From: an uncultured Pelagibacteraceae bacterium | GTDB taxonomy: Bacteria; Pseudomonadota; Alphaproteobacteria; Pelagibacterales; Pelagibacteraceae | Direction: 5' to 3' | Assembly (NCBI GenBank): GCA_902541315.1 | Contig: CACBQF010000004.1 | Coordinates: 25,223 to 89,222 of the forward strand | Length of the DNA: 64,000 nucleotides | Shown here: positions 9,310 through 18,329 of the stretch, piece by piece | How the letters are laid out: the number at the start of each line of letters is the position of its first letter | Position numbering within the stretch: the stretch's first letter is position 1 | Translations under genes and position numbers: made by a program | The notes under the pieces: model-generated | What the model was told of the DNA's origin: nothing | Databases searched by the model: none | The model's input: only the letters and a program-made list of their open reading frames with translations

Positions 9310-9451
9310 TTAACAATATTTAAATCTAATTTATTTCAACTACAACAAAAATAGATATTGTAGGAAAAGAATTTTTTCTATTATTATTGTTTTTTTTTGT
9401 ATTTAGAGAGCCAACTGCAAGATTTATACTTTATAATGTATATATAAATAT
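9310..9451. promoter_or_regulatory. Divergent intergenic region between DMT transporter and Fe-S scaffold genes
   Basis: 142 bases separating two divergent genes, so promoters for both must lie here or nearby. On the plus strand TATAAT is present at about 9433-9438, within tttataatgtatata, a good match to a sigma-70 -10 element for the scaffold gene at 9452. I see no convincing -35 element or operator. Confidence 0.4.
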
Positions 9452-9850
9452 ATGAATTTAGAAATAATTAGTATTGCTGCTGACACAAAAAATAATAAAG
9501 ATATTAAAAATCATACGCACTTCATAAAGTTAAAAAACTCTGTATGTGGAGATGAAATTCAACTAAAGCTGATAATAAAAGGAAATAAAATAACTAATAT
9601 TGGTTATCAAACCGAGTCTTGTATATACTGTCAAGCATCTGCAAGTTTATTATCAAAAATTTCTATGAATAGTAAAAAAGTTAAGATTATGAAATTGTGT
9701 GTTGAAGCAAAATCATTTTTTAATAAAGATGAAAAAAATTTAAATAGAAATTTGAAACTATTTTCAAAATTGTTTGTAAAAGAGAATTACTCTCGAAAAG
9801 ATTGTATATTATTACCTTTTAAAGCTATGGAAAAGATAGTATCAAATTAA
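9452..9850 (+). CDS. IscU/SufU-like Fe-S cluster scaffold protein
   Basis: A 132-residue NifU_N/IscU-fold protein that would hold a nascent Fe-S cluster for transfer to apoproteins. The three conserved ligand cysteines are visible: NSVCGDE (C32, with Asp D34), ESCIYCQAS (C57, plus an extra C60) and RKDCILLPF (C117). The layout is closer to SufU and to the Suf-associated scaffold of alphaproteobacteria than to IscU, which has an LPPVK segment that I do not see. No suf or isc genes are adjacent; it is followed 4 bases later by the HPP membrane protein. Confidence 0.8.
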   Translation: MNLEIISIAADTKNNKDIKNHTHFIKLKNSVCGDEIQLKLIIKGNKITNIGYQTESCIYCQASASLLSKISMNSKKVKIMKLCVEAKSFFNKDEKNLNRNLKLFSKLFVKENYSRKDCILLPFKAMEKIVSN

Positions 9851-9854
9851 GTTT

Positions 9855-10319
9855 ATGGGTGATATCAAAAAATCTTTTTTAGCTGGCTTATTTTCTATAA
9901 TTACAATAGGAATACTAACTGGCCTAACTTACAAAACCGAATTAGGTATTTTTCTACTAGCCTCTTTTGGCTCGTCAATGGTTTTATTATATGGGTATCC
10001 TGAAAGTCCATTTGCTCAACCCAAGAATGTTTTTTTTGGTCATTTCACAACTACGTTAGTAGGATTACTTTTCCTTTATCTTTTTCCAATTCCAATTTTT
10101 TTAATAATTCCTTTAGCAGTCGGTGTTGGTGTTGGTTTAATGATATTATTAAACGTTACTCACCCCCCTGCAGGTGGAAATCCAATTATTGTAATAATTG
10201 GAAGTGTTTCTTTTGATTATCTTTTTAGTCCAGTGATAACCGGATCAGTCATAATTATCATTTTTGCAATAGTGATTAATCGTTTTATTTTGAAAAAAAA
10301 TTATCCGATTAAAAAATAA
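9855..10319 (+). CDS. HPP-family integral membrane protein
   Basis: A 154-residue protein with four hydrophobic segments and the family signature THPPAGGNP near residue 108, plus FGSSMVLLYGYPESPFAQP, a second conserved block. Members of the HPP family in cyanobacteria and plants have been reported as nitrite transporters, but many bacterial members are untested. It starts 4 bases after the Fe-S scaffold stop and is about 70 bases before the formate dehydrogenase, so it may belong to either unit. Confidence 0.82.
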   Translation: MGDIKKSFLAGLFSIITIGILTGLTYKTELGIFLLASFGSSMVLLYGYPESPFAQPKNVFFGHFTTTLVGLLFLYLFPIPIFLIIPLAVGVGVGLMILLNVTHPPAGGNPIIVIIGSVSFDYLFSPVITGSVIIIIFAIVINRFILKKNYPIKK

Positions 10320-10375
10320 TTTGTTTGCTTGATACTAAAAAATAGGGTTAGATATATAAATTTAATTTTTAATTA

Positions 10376-10388
10376 CAGAGGAGATTTA
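10376..10388 (+). promoter_or_regulatory. Strong ribosome binding site deciding the fdh start
   Basis: The sequence agaggagattta sits directly before ATG 10389. It contains GAGGAG with a spacing of about 5-6 bases, one of the clearest Shine-Dalgarno sites in the window, and is the reason for rejecting the upstream TTG start at 10329. It suggests high translation of formate dehydrogenase. Confidence 0.8.
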
Positions 10389-11588
10389 ATGAAAATATTG
10401 TGTATATTGTATGATGATCCAAAAGGAGGGATGCCAAAATCCTATGCTTTATCAGAACTACCAAAAATAGATAAGTATCCAGATGGTATGACACTTCCTT
10501 CACCAAAAGCAAGAGATTATACTCCAGGTCAACTACTAGGATGTGTTTCGGGTGAACTTGGTTTAAGAAAATTTTTAGAAAGTAATGGACATGAATTTGT
10601 TGTTACAAATAGTAAAGATGGGGATGGTTGTGAAGCTGACAAACATATAGTTGATGCAGATATCGTCATATCTCAACCTTTTTTTCCTTACTACTTAACT
10701 AAAGAGAGAATAGCTAAAGCCAAAAATTTAAAGATGGCAATAACAGCTGGAATTGGATCAGACCACGTTGACTTACAAGCAGCAATGGATAACAAAATTG
10801 ATGTTGTGGAAGTAACTTATTGTAACTCAAGATCAGTTGCTGAACATATTGTGATGATGATTGTCTCGATGGTTAGAGATTATCATAACCAACACCGAAT
10901 CGTTAATGAAGGTGGTTGGAATATTGCTGATGCTGTTCAAAGATCTTATGATGTTGAAGGTATGCATATTGGTACTGTTGCGGCTGGAAGAATAGGATTA
11001 GATGCATTGAGAAAAATGAAACCTTTTGACACGCATTTGCATTATTTTGACAGACACAGACTGCCAGAGAGCGTTGAAAAAGAGCTTAATTTAACTTTTC
11101 ATGAGACAGTAGAGTCAATGGTTAAAGTTTGTGATGTTGTAACAATTAACTGTCCACTTCATCCAGAAACTGAAAACTTGTTTGACGATGCAATGATAAG
11201 CAAAATGAAAAAGGGTGCTTACATTGTTAACACAGCTCGTGGAAAAATTTGTAATAGAGATGCAATTGCAAAAGCATTAAAAAGCGGTCAATTAAGTGGG
11301 TATGCTGGTGATGTTTGGTTCCCACAACCAGCACCAAATGACCATGTGTGGAGAAGTATGCCAAATCATGGTATGACACCTCACACTTCTGGTACATCTT
11401 TAACTGCACAGTCAAGATATGCTGATGGTGTAAGAGAGATATTAGAATGTTTCTTTGATGGCAAAGAAATTAGAAATCAGTATTTAATTGTCAAAGATGG
11501 TCAGTTAGCTGGTATGGGAGCTCACTCATACAGTAAAGGTTCAGCTACTGGTGGATCTGAAGAAGCAGCAAAATACAAAAAACAATAA
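10389..11588 (+). CDS. fdh: NAD-dependent formate dehydrogenase
   Basis: Oxidises formate to CO2 with NAD+, a cytoplasmic D-2-hydroxyacid-dehydrogenase-family enzyme without metal. I place the start at the ATG at 10389, which follows gaggagattta (a strong Shine-Dalgarno) and gives 399 residues, the usual family length; the ORF-track start at 10329 would add 20 non-conserved residues. Landmarks: QPFFPYYLT (formate-site PFF), the Rossmann motif TVAAGRIGLDALRK with a downstream DRHRLPE that favours NAD, and the catalytic His region MTPHTSGTSLTAQ. A hairpin follows the stop. It fits with other one-carbon genes in the window. Confidence 0.94.
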   Translation: MKILCILYDDPKGGMPKSYALSELPKIDKYPDGMTLPSPKARDYTPGQLLGCVSGELGLRKFLESNGHEFVVTNSKDGDGCEADKHIVDADIVISQPFFPYYLTKERIAKAKNLKMAITAGIGSDHVDLQAAMDNKIDVVEVTYCNSRSVAEHIVMMIVSMVRDYHNQHRIVNEGGWNIADAVQRSYDVEGMHIGTVAAGRIGLDALRKMKPFDTHLHYFDRHRLPESVEKELNLTFHETVESMVKVCDVVTINCPLHPETENLFDDAMISKMKKGAYIVNTARGKICNRDAIAKALKSGQLSGYAGDVWFPQPAPNDHVWRSMPNHGMTPHTSGTSLTAQSRYADGVREILECFFDGKEIRNQYLIVKDGQLAGMGAHSYSKGSATGGSEEAAKYKKQ

Positions 11589-11601
11589 TTTAAGATACAC
11601 T

Positions 11602-11639
11602 ATTAAGGGTAGCCTACTTAAAAGTAGCTACCTTTAATA
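11602..11639 (+). terminator. Hairpin after fdh, probable terminator
   Basis: attaagggtagcctactt and aagtagctacctttaat pair over about 17 positions with one bulged C and one G-U pair. It starts 14 bases after the fdh stop and precedes msrA. The U-tract after the stem is short, so it could act as a terminator or as a 3' stabilising stem. Confidence 0.55.
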
Positions 11640-11677
11640 TAATGGACTTATCAAAACTATTTTGATTATGATATTTA

Positions 11678-12253
11678 ATGAAATATTTTTTAATTATTTT
11701 CATAATTCTATTTAATATTAATCTTTCTTATTCAGCTCAAAAAGATAAGGCATATTTTGCTGGTGGATGTTTTTGGTGTATGGAAGAATCTTTTGAAAAT
11801 TTAAGTGGTGTAGAAGAGGTAATTTCAGGCTATTCAGGTGGAGTTACTGAGAACCCAACATACAAAGAAGTAACATATGGAAATACTGGTCATTTTGAGG
11901 TTGTAGAAGTTGTATATAATAAAAAAATTATTTCATATGAAGAATTATTGGAAAATTTTTGGATAAATATAGATCCATTTGACTCTTACGGACAGTTTTG
12001 TGACAAAGGTTATAGTTACAGATCGGTTGCGTTTTATAAAGATACAAATGAAAAGAAATTAATAGAAAAAGATATTCAAAAATTAGAAAACAGATTTGAC
12101 AAAAAAGTTGTCACATATATTCGAAGTTTTGAAAAATTTTTTAGAGCTGAAGAATATCATCAGGACTTTTATAAGATTAAGCTAGAAAGATATTTGAGAT
12201 ATAAAAAAGCTTGTGGCAGAGAAGAAATTTTAAAAAGGATTTGGAGTCAATAG
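11678..12253 (+). CDS. msrA: Peptide methionine sulfoxide reductase A, exported
   Basis: Reduces methionine-S-sulfoxide in proteins. The active-site signature GGCFWCMEE is present with catalytic Cys31 and a second Cys34; later blocks GYSGGVTENPTYKEV, GHFEVVEV and EEYHQDFY are typical. The first 20 residues (MKYFLIIFIILFNINLSYSA) look like a cleavable signal peptide ending in SYSA, so this MsrA should act in the periplasm. It ends 6 bases before selO and the two probably form an operon devoted to oxidative damage. Confidence 0.92.
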   Translation: MKYFLIIFIILFNINLSYSAQKDKAYFAGGCFWCMEESFENLSGVEEVISGYSGGVTENPTYKEVTYGNTGHFEVVEVVYNKKIISYEELLENFWINIDPFDSYGQFCDKGYSYRSVAFYKDTNEKKLIEKDIQKLENRFDKKVVTYIRSFEKFFRAEEYHQDFYKIKLERYLRYKKACGREEILKRIWSQ

Positions 12254-12259
12254 TTTTCA

Positions 12260-13714
12260 ATGGAAAATAAAATAAATTGGAATTTTGACAACTCTTATTC
12301 AAGACTATCTGATGCTTTTAAGGAACATATTAAACCTGTAGCTGTAAAGAATCCTGAATTGGTTATAATTAACGAAAGTTTAGCTAAAGAATTAGATCTG
12401 GATTTAACAAAAATCAATAAAGACAAGCTATCATCTTTATTTACAGGAAATACTCTTCCTGAGGGTAGTAATACAATTGCTCAGGCATATGCGGGTCATC
12501 AATTTGGACACTTTACAATGCTTGGTGATGGTAGGGCAATATTGATAGGTGAACATATAACTAACAGCAACAAAAGATATGATATTCAACTTAAAGGTTC
12601 TGGGAAAACATCATTCTCAAGAAATGGTGATGGTAGAGCTGCATTAGGTCCAATGTTAAGAGAATATATCGTAAGTGAGGCAATGCATAATCTTAACATT
12701 CCCTCAACAAGAAGTTTAGCGGTAGCAAAGACGGGTGAAAAAATAATGCGAGATACTTTACTAGAGGGTGCTATTCTAACAAGAGTGGCTTTGAGCCATA
12801 TTAGGGTTGGAACTTTTCAATATATTGCAGCAAGAGACAAAAAAGATGAATTAGAACTATTATTGAATTATGTAATTAATAGACATTATCCAAAACTGGT
12901 AAATTCAAAAAACAAGGCACTAGATCTTTTAATTAATCTTATGAATAAACAAATTGATCTAGTTGTGAACTGGATGAGAGTGGGTTTCATTCACGGAGTT
13001 ATGAATACTGACAATATGTCAATTTCAGGAGAAACAATTGATTATGGCCCGTGTGCATTTATGGATACATATGATCCAAAAACTGTTTTTAGTTCTATTG
13101 ATCATATGGGAAGATATGCTTACTGCAATCAACCAATCGTTACAAAGTGGAATTTATCAAGATTTGCTGAATGTATAATACCCATGATCGATGAAAATCA
13201 AAAAAAAGCGATCGAGATGGCCACTGAAATAATTAATACTTTTGAAAAGAATTATGAGGAAAAATGGCTTGAAATGATGAAAAAAAAACTTGGTTTATTA
13301 GGAAATCACAGTACTGATAAAACTTTAATTTTAGATTTATTAACCTGGATGCATCAAAAAAAAGCTGACTATACCAATACTTTTTGTCACTTGATGAACC
13401 TAGATACCAAAACGGAAAAAATTTATGAAGAAATGGAATTTATATATTGGAAAGAAAGATGGCAAAAAAGATTGTCGACTGAAAAAAAATTACCTAAAAA
13501 AAACTTAGAATTAATGAAAAATTCTAATCCACTTGTGGTACCCAGAAACCATAAAGTTGAGAAAGTTTTAAATGATGCAAATGAAAATAATTTAGAGCCA
13601 ATTAATAGATTTATTAAAGTTCTAGATCAACCTTTTGCAAACCAAAAAGGAATTGAAGAGTATCAAAAACCTTCTTACTCAAATGAAAAATATCAAACTT
13701 TTTGTGGAACTTAA
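12260..13714 (+). CDS. selO: Protein adenylyltransferase SelO (YdiU family)
   Basis: A pseudokinase-fold enzyme that transfers AMP from ATP to protein Ser/Thr/Tyr; E. coli SelO modifies redox proteins such as glutaredoxin. Conserved blocks are AYAGHQFGHFTMLGDGRA, QLKGSGKTSFSRNGDGRA, the ATP-loop region, and GVMNTDNMSISGETIDYGPCAFMD, which holds the Asp/Asn metal ligands and catalytic Asp. At 484 residues it is full-length. The Cys in YGPCAF and the near-terminal Cys in YQTFCGT match the disulfide pair known to tune the E. coli enzyme. Six bases after msrA, so likely co-expressed. Confidence 0.93.
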   Translation: MENKINWNFDNSYSRLSDAFKEHIKPVAVKNPELVIINESLAKELDLDLTKINKDKLSSLFTGNTLPEGSNTIAQAYAGHQFGHFTMLGDGRAILIGEHITNSNKRYDIQLKGSGKTSFSRNGDGRAALGPMLREYIVSEAMHNLNIPSTRSLAVAKTGEKIMRDTLLEGAILTRVALSHIRVGTFQYIAARDKKDELELLLNYVINRHYPKLVNSKNKALDLLINLMNKQIDLVVNWMRVGFIHGVMNTDNMSISGETIDYGPCAFMDTYDPKTVFSSIDHMGRYAYCNQPIVTKWNLSRFAECIIPMIDENQKKAIEMATEIINTFEKNYEEKWLEMMKKKLGLLGNHSTDKTLILDLLTWMHQKKADYTNTFCHLMNLDTKTEKIYEEMEFIYWKERWQKRLSTEKKLPKKNLELMKNSNPLVVPRNHKVEKVLNDANENNLEPINRFIKVLDQPFANQKGIEEYQKPSYSNEKYQTFCGT

Positions 13715-13717
13715 AAT

Positions 13718-14230
13718 TTACTTAATAGCGATTACATTCAAGCTTATTTTAACATTGTTATAAGGAGCAAAGTCACTTGTATCATCAAACAAACCAAATG
13801 ACTCAACTCTTTTCATACTTTTAAAACCTGCAGTTCTTATAAAATCTTTCAAAAATTCATAGTTCCATCCGAAATAATGGTAATCATATTTATCTGTCTG
13901 ACCACCAAACATCATTCTCATTACATGGAATTTTACTTTGATGGGTGCATCTTTTGCCATAAATATACGACATAAAATATCCATATCAGGCACAGATATA
14001 TAAAACTTTCCATTTTCTTTTAATATTCTATGAATTCCTTTTAAAGTTGATTTAATTTGTTTTTGATCTACATGCTCTACAACATGACTAGCGTAAACCT
14101 CATCAACTGAATTGTCATTGAACTGACTCAAATCTGTAATATCTCCTATAAAATCAGCACCATCTTTACTTTGTATATTTAATATTTTCCAACCCTCTTT
14201 TTGTTGTTTGCCACCTATATGTAGTTTCAT
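13718..14230 (-). CDS. Predicted SAM-dependent methyltransferase
   Basis: A 170-residue class I methyltransferase-like protein. The start MKLHIGGKQQKEGWKILNIQ and the motif DEVYASHVVEHVD (post-II, as in Methyltransf_11 and sugar-associated predicted methyltransferases) are recognisable, followed by LKENGKFYISVPDMD. The glycine-rich SAM motif I is degenerate (LHIGGK). Target unknown. It ends 3 bases from the convergent selO and follows the FAD oxidoreductase by 6 bases on the same strand. Confidence 0.7.
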   Translation of the reverse strand: MKLHIGGKQQKEGWKILNIQSKDGADFIGDITDLSQFNDNSVDEVYASHVVEHVDQKQIKSTLKGIHRILKENGKFYISVPDMDILCRIFMAKDAPIKVKFHVMRMMFGGQTDKYDYHYFGWNYEFLKDFIRTAGFKSMKRVESFGLFDDTSDFAPYNNVKISLNVIAIK

Positions 14231-14236
14231 AATAAT

Positions 14237-15340
14237 TTAAAGGACGTATGGCTCTGGCCTAGCTTTTTTTCCTAAAACTCTTTCAACAGCCATGTTTGAA
14301 ATATCTATCGACTGATATTCTCCAGTTGTAATTAATTCAGTCAAAGCTCTTCCAATTCCAGGAGCCTGCATCAATCCTCTTCCTGTAAAACCAGTTGCTA
14401 AATAAACATTATCAAACTTAGGATGTTTGCCCACAACTGCATTGTTATCTAACCTATTGCAATCATAATATCCTGCCCATCCTCCTGTTAATTTTAATTC
14501 CTCAAAAATTGGAATTCTATTTGCAAGTGCTGGCCAAACTAATTCCTCAAAATCTTCCCAAGCTGGTTCTAAATCTTTTGCATCAAAAACAGATTTAGGG
14601 GAACCAGCTAAATATTCTTTTCCTTCTGGTCTCCAATAAACTCCAGATGGTAAATCTCCTGTTAAAGGCATTTCAGGAATATGTTTTGGACATTTAACTC
14701 TAAATACAGTATGTTTTTGTGGTTCTACTGGTATATCTTCAAGTAATTCTTTCGTCCAACAACCAGCAGCTGAAATAATAGTTTTAGCCTTTATTTCAGA
14801 TAGAGATTTTATATTTCCCTTAATAAATTCTGCTCCAAGTTCGGTAGCTTTGCTTTTTAACGCATTATGAAACATAAAAGGATCTATCCAACCCTCACTT
14901 TGATTATCAGTAAATGTAGCTGTTTCTATTCCCTCAGCATTTATGTAAGGAAAATGATTCGACAACTCTGAACCTTTAATATTTTTTGTACCAGCTTCAC
15001 ATGCTTGATGGTTTTCTAAAGCCTTGTATTGTTCCTCTGCATGTTCAGGACCAAACATTAACAAATAGCCGTTAGGTACCATACTTGCTGTTGGATTTGG
15101 GTTTTTTTTAGTCTTAAGTAAATCTGGAATTTGGAAAATAAACTCTCTCGCAAATTTTCCAAGTAAAATATTTTCTTTTTGAAAAAATTGTCTTCTAAAT
15201 CCGCCTAATGATAATGGAAATGATGCTGATTTGTATGTTAGATCTCTTTCTATAACCTTTACTTTTCTCCCCTCTTTTGTCAAAAAATAAGCGGTTGCAG
15301 CTCCAATAATACCACCTCCAACTATTACTACATCGTCCAT
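14237..15340 (-). CDS. FAD-dependent oxidoreductase of the DAO (D-amino acid/glycine oxidase) family
   Basis: A 367-residue flavoenzyme with an N-terminal Rossmann motif VVIVGGGIIGAATAYFL and the C-terminal DAO signature YLATGFTGRGLMQAPGIGRAL. The family includes sarcosine, glycine, dimethylglycine and D-amino acid oxidases/dehydrogenases; the substrate cannot be read from the sequence. The middle part contains GGWAGYYD, which places it near eukaryotic FOXRED1-like proteins. It lies between tspO (upstream on this strand) and the methyltransferase, gaps of 3 and 6 bases, so probably one operon. Confidence 0.82.
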   Translation of the reverse strand: MDDVVIVGGGIIGAATAYFLTKEGRKVKVIERDLTYKSASFPLSLGGFRRQFFQKENILLGKFAREFIFQIPDLLKTKKNPNPTASMVPNGYLLMFGPEHAEEQYKALENHQACEAGTKNIKGSELSNHFPYINAEGIETATFTDNQSEGWIDPFMFHNALKSKATELGAEFIKGNIKSLSEIKAKTIISAAGCWTKELLEDIPVEPQKHTVFRVKCPKHIPEMPLTGDLPSGVYWRPEGKEYLAGSPKSVFDAKDLEPAWEDFEELVWPALANRIPIFEELKLTGGWAGYYDCNRLDNNAVVGKHPKFDNVYLATGFTGRGLMQAPGIGRALTELITTGEYQSIDISNMAVERVLGKKARPEPYVL

Positions 15341-15343
15341 AAA

Positions 15344-15811
15344 TTAATTTAATATAACCAAGTTAATATTTAGAAATAATGCATAGAAACACCAAAGTAA
15401 ATAGGGAATCATTAAATAGAAGCTTAATTTATTTACAGGTTTAAACCTTATGATTAACAAAAAAATTAATATTATTAATATTATTAAAACTAACATAGCT
15501 AGAAATATTTTATGCAAAGCAAAAAATATAATACTCCAAGTTGTATTGACGATTATGTGTATAAAATAAATATAAACCGTATTCATATCTCTATTTTTGC
15601 AATGCCAGAAGTTCCAGACTGCAATAGTCATCATAAGGTATAAAATAGTCCAAACAGGAGCAAAAACCCAATCTGGTGGATTTAAACTTGATTTAATAAG
15701 TGTTGAATACCAAGGTTCTTTCAAATTTATTGAGACTGCACCACCAATGAATGAGGCTGAAAAGGTTATTATAAAAAAAAGAATGAATGATAAAATTTTA
15801 TTTTTAGGCAT
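15344..15811 (-). CDS. tspO: TspO/MBR-family membrane protein
   Basis: A five-helix membrane protein related to the mitochondrial benzodiazepine receptor; bacterial TspO binds tetrapyrroles and tunes photosynthesis or stress genes in Rhodobacter. The conserved SLNPPDWVFAPVWTILYLMM near residue 45 and several Trp/Asn-rich turns are diagnostic. The ORF track starts at 15826, but the ATG at 15811 (MPKNKILSF) leaves more space from the divergent SDR gene at 15836 and is a better N terminus. Its presence beside proteorhodopsin-bearing lifestyles is suggestive of light or porphyrin sensing but unproven. Confidence 0.87.
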   Translation of the reverse strand: MPKNKILSFILFFIITFSASFIGGAVSINLKEPWYSTLIKSSLNPPDWVFAPVWTILYLMMTIAVWNFWHCKNRDMNTVYIYFIHIIVNTTWSIIFFALHKIFLAMLVLIILIILIFLLIIRFKPVNKLSFYLMIPYLLWCFYALFLNINLVILN

Positions 15812-15835
15812 AAAGGTATTATACATCTTTGAATA

Positions 15836-16597
15836 ATGAATAAAAAAACAATTTGGATCACGGGTGGAAGCACAGGTATTGGTAAAGCACTAGCATTAAA
15901 ATTCGCTAATGAGGGTTGGAACGTTGCAATATCTGCAAGGAGAGAGAATCTTCTTAAAGAAATAGCTGATACCAATGCCAATATCAGCTCATTTCCATTA
16001 GATGTCACAGATAAATCAAAATGCAAAGAGGTCTTTGAACAAATTAAGAAAAAATTTGAAAATATTGATATTTGTTTTTTTTCTACAGGTACTTGGAATC
16101 CTAAAAAAGAAAAAGATATCGATGTTGAACAGATTGAAGATGTAATTAAAATTAATTTTTTTGGGACATTGAATAGTATTAAGGCTGTAGAGGAATATTT
16201 TAAAAATAAAAAAAGTGGAAAAATTGCTATAGTTTCATCTATAGCAGGTTATAGAGGACTGCCTAATTCGACAGGTTATGGCCCATCAAAATCAGCTCTG
16301 AATAATTTGGCTGAGAGTTTATATTTTTACTTTGGTCGTTCAAATGTGCGTGTCTGTCTAGTTTCACCTGGTTTTATCAAAACTCCCATGACAGATAAAA
16401 ATGATTTTAAAATGCCTTTTTTAAAAACTGCAGAGTATGCCGCTGATAAAATTTATGATGGATTGGTAAATAAAAATATTTTTGAAATCCATTTTCCAAA
16501 ATCTTTAACATTGATACTTAAATTTTTTAGTTTTTTGCCAAGTAAATTATATTTTAGTCTAATAGGTAAAATGACAAAGTATCAGAAAAAAAATTAG
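15836..16597 (+). CDS. Short-chain dehydrogenase/reductase
   Basis: A 253-residue SDR with the nucleotide motif TGGSTGIGKALA near the N terminus, the Ser of IVSSIAGYRG, and the catalytic YGPSK. The basic ARR after the second strand suggests NADP(H). The last 50 residues are hydrophobic and could touch the membrane. SDR genes of this kind often sit with the DUF3833/CFA-synthase/DUF1365/FAD-oxidoreductase cluster that here lies tail to tail (overlap of 4 bases with the DUF3833 gene), so a role in the same lipid modification is plausible. Confidence 0.85.
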   Translation: MNKKTIWITGGSTGIGKALALKFANEGWNVAISARRENLLKEIADTNANISSFPLDVTDKSKCKEVFEQIKKKFENIDICFFSTGTWNPKKEKDIDVEQIEDVIKINFFGTLNSIKAVEEYFKNKKSGKIAIVSSIAGYRGLPNSTGYGPSKSALNNLAESLYFYFGRSNVRVCLVSPGFIKTPMTDKNDFKMPFLKTAEYAADKIYDGLVNKNIFEIHFPKSLTLILKFFSFLPSKLYFSLIGKMTKYQKKN

Positions 16598-17139
16598 TCT
16601 TTAACAAAAACGACTGTTAATTCTGCTACCTTAAAACCAAACTTAGTCATTGTTGCTTTATTTATAGCTACTCTATCATCTTGTTTAAAAATCCAATCAT
16701 CGAAAGTAATTTTCATTTGTTTACCTTTTACGGGAACTAATAAAACATATTCAAATTTGAACGCTGGACCATATGAATACCCCTTTGCTTTACCAACTAC
16801 ATCACCAGCTGTACCTTCATAATTATTTTCATCAATTTTGGTAATTTGCCACTGTCTTGTTTGAATTTCACCATCATCCCAATTAAATTTTTCATCAAGG
16901 ATTAATTGATTACCATTCCATTTACCATCTAGATCTGCTGAGAACTGCCTTATAACTTTCCCAGATCGATTTTGTAAAACACCCCATGCTTTTACATTAC
17001 CCGATAAGTATTCCTCAATTATTAATCTTGGTTTTTTATTTATAAAGTCTTCTGGTTTCATTGTATTATTTGAACAGTTTGTAATTAAGAATAAAGAAAT
17101 TATCAATAAAATTGGTTTAAAAAGTTTTATGTTGCTCAT
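16594..17139 (-). CDS. DUF3833-family putative lipoprotein
   Basis: A 181-residue protein starting with a hydrophobic leader ending LFLITNC, a slightly atypical lipobox with Cys at residue 22, so it is probably anchored in the periplasm or outer membrane. The body (PEDFINKKPRLIIEEYLSG, AWGVLQNRSGKVIRQF) matches the DUF3833 family. It is the last gene of the run FAD oxidoreductase-DUF1365-CFA synthase-DUF3833, and members of this family co-occur with that set in other proteobacteria. Biochemical function unknown. Confidence 0.8.
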   Translation of the reverse strand: MSNIKLFKPILLIISLFLITNCSNNTMKPEDFINKKPRLIIEEYLSGNVKAWGVLQNRSGKVIRQFSADLDGKWNGNQLILDEKFNWDDGEIQTRQWQITKIDENNYEGTAGDVVGKAKGYSYGPAFKFEYVLLVPVKGKQMKITFDDWIFKQDDRVAINKATMTKFGFKVAELTVVFVKD

Positions 17140-17150
17140 GGTCTCCTCTT

Positions 17151-18329
17151 TTATTTATTCTGTATAGAAAATTGAATTAAATCAATATTTTTGGACTTAA
17201 AACCCGCCTCGCAGTATGATAAATAAAACTCCCACATCCTTTTGAATGTTAAATCAAAACCTTGCTTTTTAATCAACTCCCATTTCCTATTAAATTCGTT
17301 TCTCCAAATAGCAAGTGTATTTGAGTAATGATCAGCATAAGATTCGTAAGATTTTATAGTTAAGCCATTGTTTGAAACGTATTTATCTATACTTCCTTTG
17401 TTCGGAAGAAAACCTCCAGGAAAAATATATTTTTGAATGAAATCTTGTTTGTATTTATACCTGTCGAAAAGATTATCATCAATTGTTATTGCTTGGATAG
17501 CAGCACTTCCATTAGTTGATAAATTATTTTTAATTGTTTTAAAATAACCTTCCAAATAATTTTGACCTACTGCCTCAATCATTTCTATAGATGCAATAGA
17601 ATTATATTTATCTTTTAAATCTCTATAATCTTTTATTTGAATATTAACTTTTTCATTTAATCCACACCTATAAATTCTCTCTTTAGCATATTCAAATTGT
17701 TTTTTTGAAATTGTAATACAATCTAATTTCACATCATACTTTTTACCAAGATACTCAGCAAAACCTCCCCATCCACAACCTATTTCTAAAACTTTATCTC
17801 CAGTTCCAGGTTTAATTAAGTCTATTAATTTTTGATATTTATTATTTTGAGCATCAGATAAATCTTTATTTTTTTCATCAAATATCGCGCTTGAGTAAGT
17901 TAGCGTTTTATCTAACCATAAAGAAAAAAATTCATTACCTAGGTCATAGTGTTTTGAAATGTTAGTTTTGCTTCTATTTTTTGTATTTTTTATGAAAATA
18001 TTTTTCAAGTAATTAATAAAAGGAAAATCTAGCAGTCCAGAAAATTTATGAATTTGTTTTATATTCCTTGCTGTTATCTCTATCAAATTAGATAAATTAT
18101 TCGTCTCAAAATGGTCATTCATGTAGGATTCTGCAAGACCTACACTACCTGATTTTATTAAATTAAAAGTAAAATTTTTATTTTTTATCTTTATATTAGC
18201 TTTTAAAGTATCTTCGATGTTTCCAAAACTATAGTTTTTACCATCATAATTAGTTAGCTCTAAATGACCAACTTTTATATCTTTTAAAATGCTAAAGACT
18301 ATTTTATCTGAAACAGTATTTAAATTCAT
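17151..18329 (-). CDS. cfa: Cyclopropane-fatty-acyl-phospholipid synthase family methyltransferase
   Basis: A 392-residue SAM-dependent enzyme that adds a methylene or methyl group to unsaturated acyl chains of phospholipids at the membrane. The SAM-binding block VLEIGCGWGGFAEYLG, the preceding ISKHYDLGNEFFSLWLD, and the C-terminal YLSYCEAGFKSK are characteristic. Whether the product is a cyclopropane, a methyl-branched or another modified acyl chain is open, since relatives in DUF1365-linked clusters may do something different from E. coli Cfa. It shares one base with the upstream DUF1365 gene. Confidence 0.88.
   Translation of the reverse strand: MNLNTVSDKIVFSILKDIKVGHLELTNYDGKNYSFGNIEDTLKANIKIKNKNFTFNLIKSGSVGLAESYMNDHFETNNLSNLIEITARNIKQIHKFSGLLDFPFINYLKNIFIKNTKNRSKTNISKHYDLGNEFFSLWLDKTLTYSSAIFDEKNKDLSDAQNNKYQKLIDLIKPGTGDKVLEIGCGWGGFAEYLGKKYDVKLDCITISKKQFEYAKERIYRCGLNEKVNIQIKDYRDLKDKYNSIASIEMIEAVGQNYLEGYFKTIKNNLSTNGSAAIQAITIDDNLFDRYKYKQDFIQKYIFPGGFLPNKGSIDKYVSNNGLTIKSYESYADHYSNTLAIWRNEFNRKWELIKKQGFDLTFKRMWEFYLSYCEAGFKSKNIDLIQFSIQNK

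Noticed and set aside
15769-16026. 85-residue minus-strand ORF at the tspO/SDR junction
   Set aside because: Overlaps the start of both tspO and SDR in another frame, without motifs.
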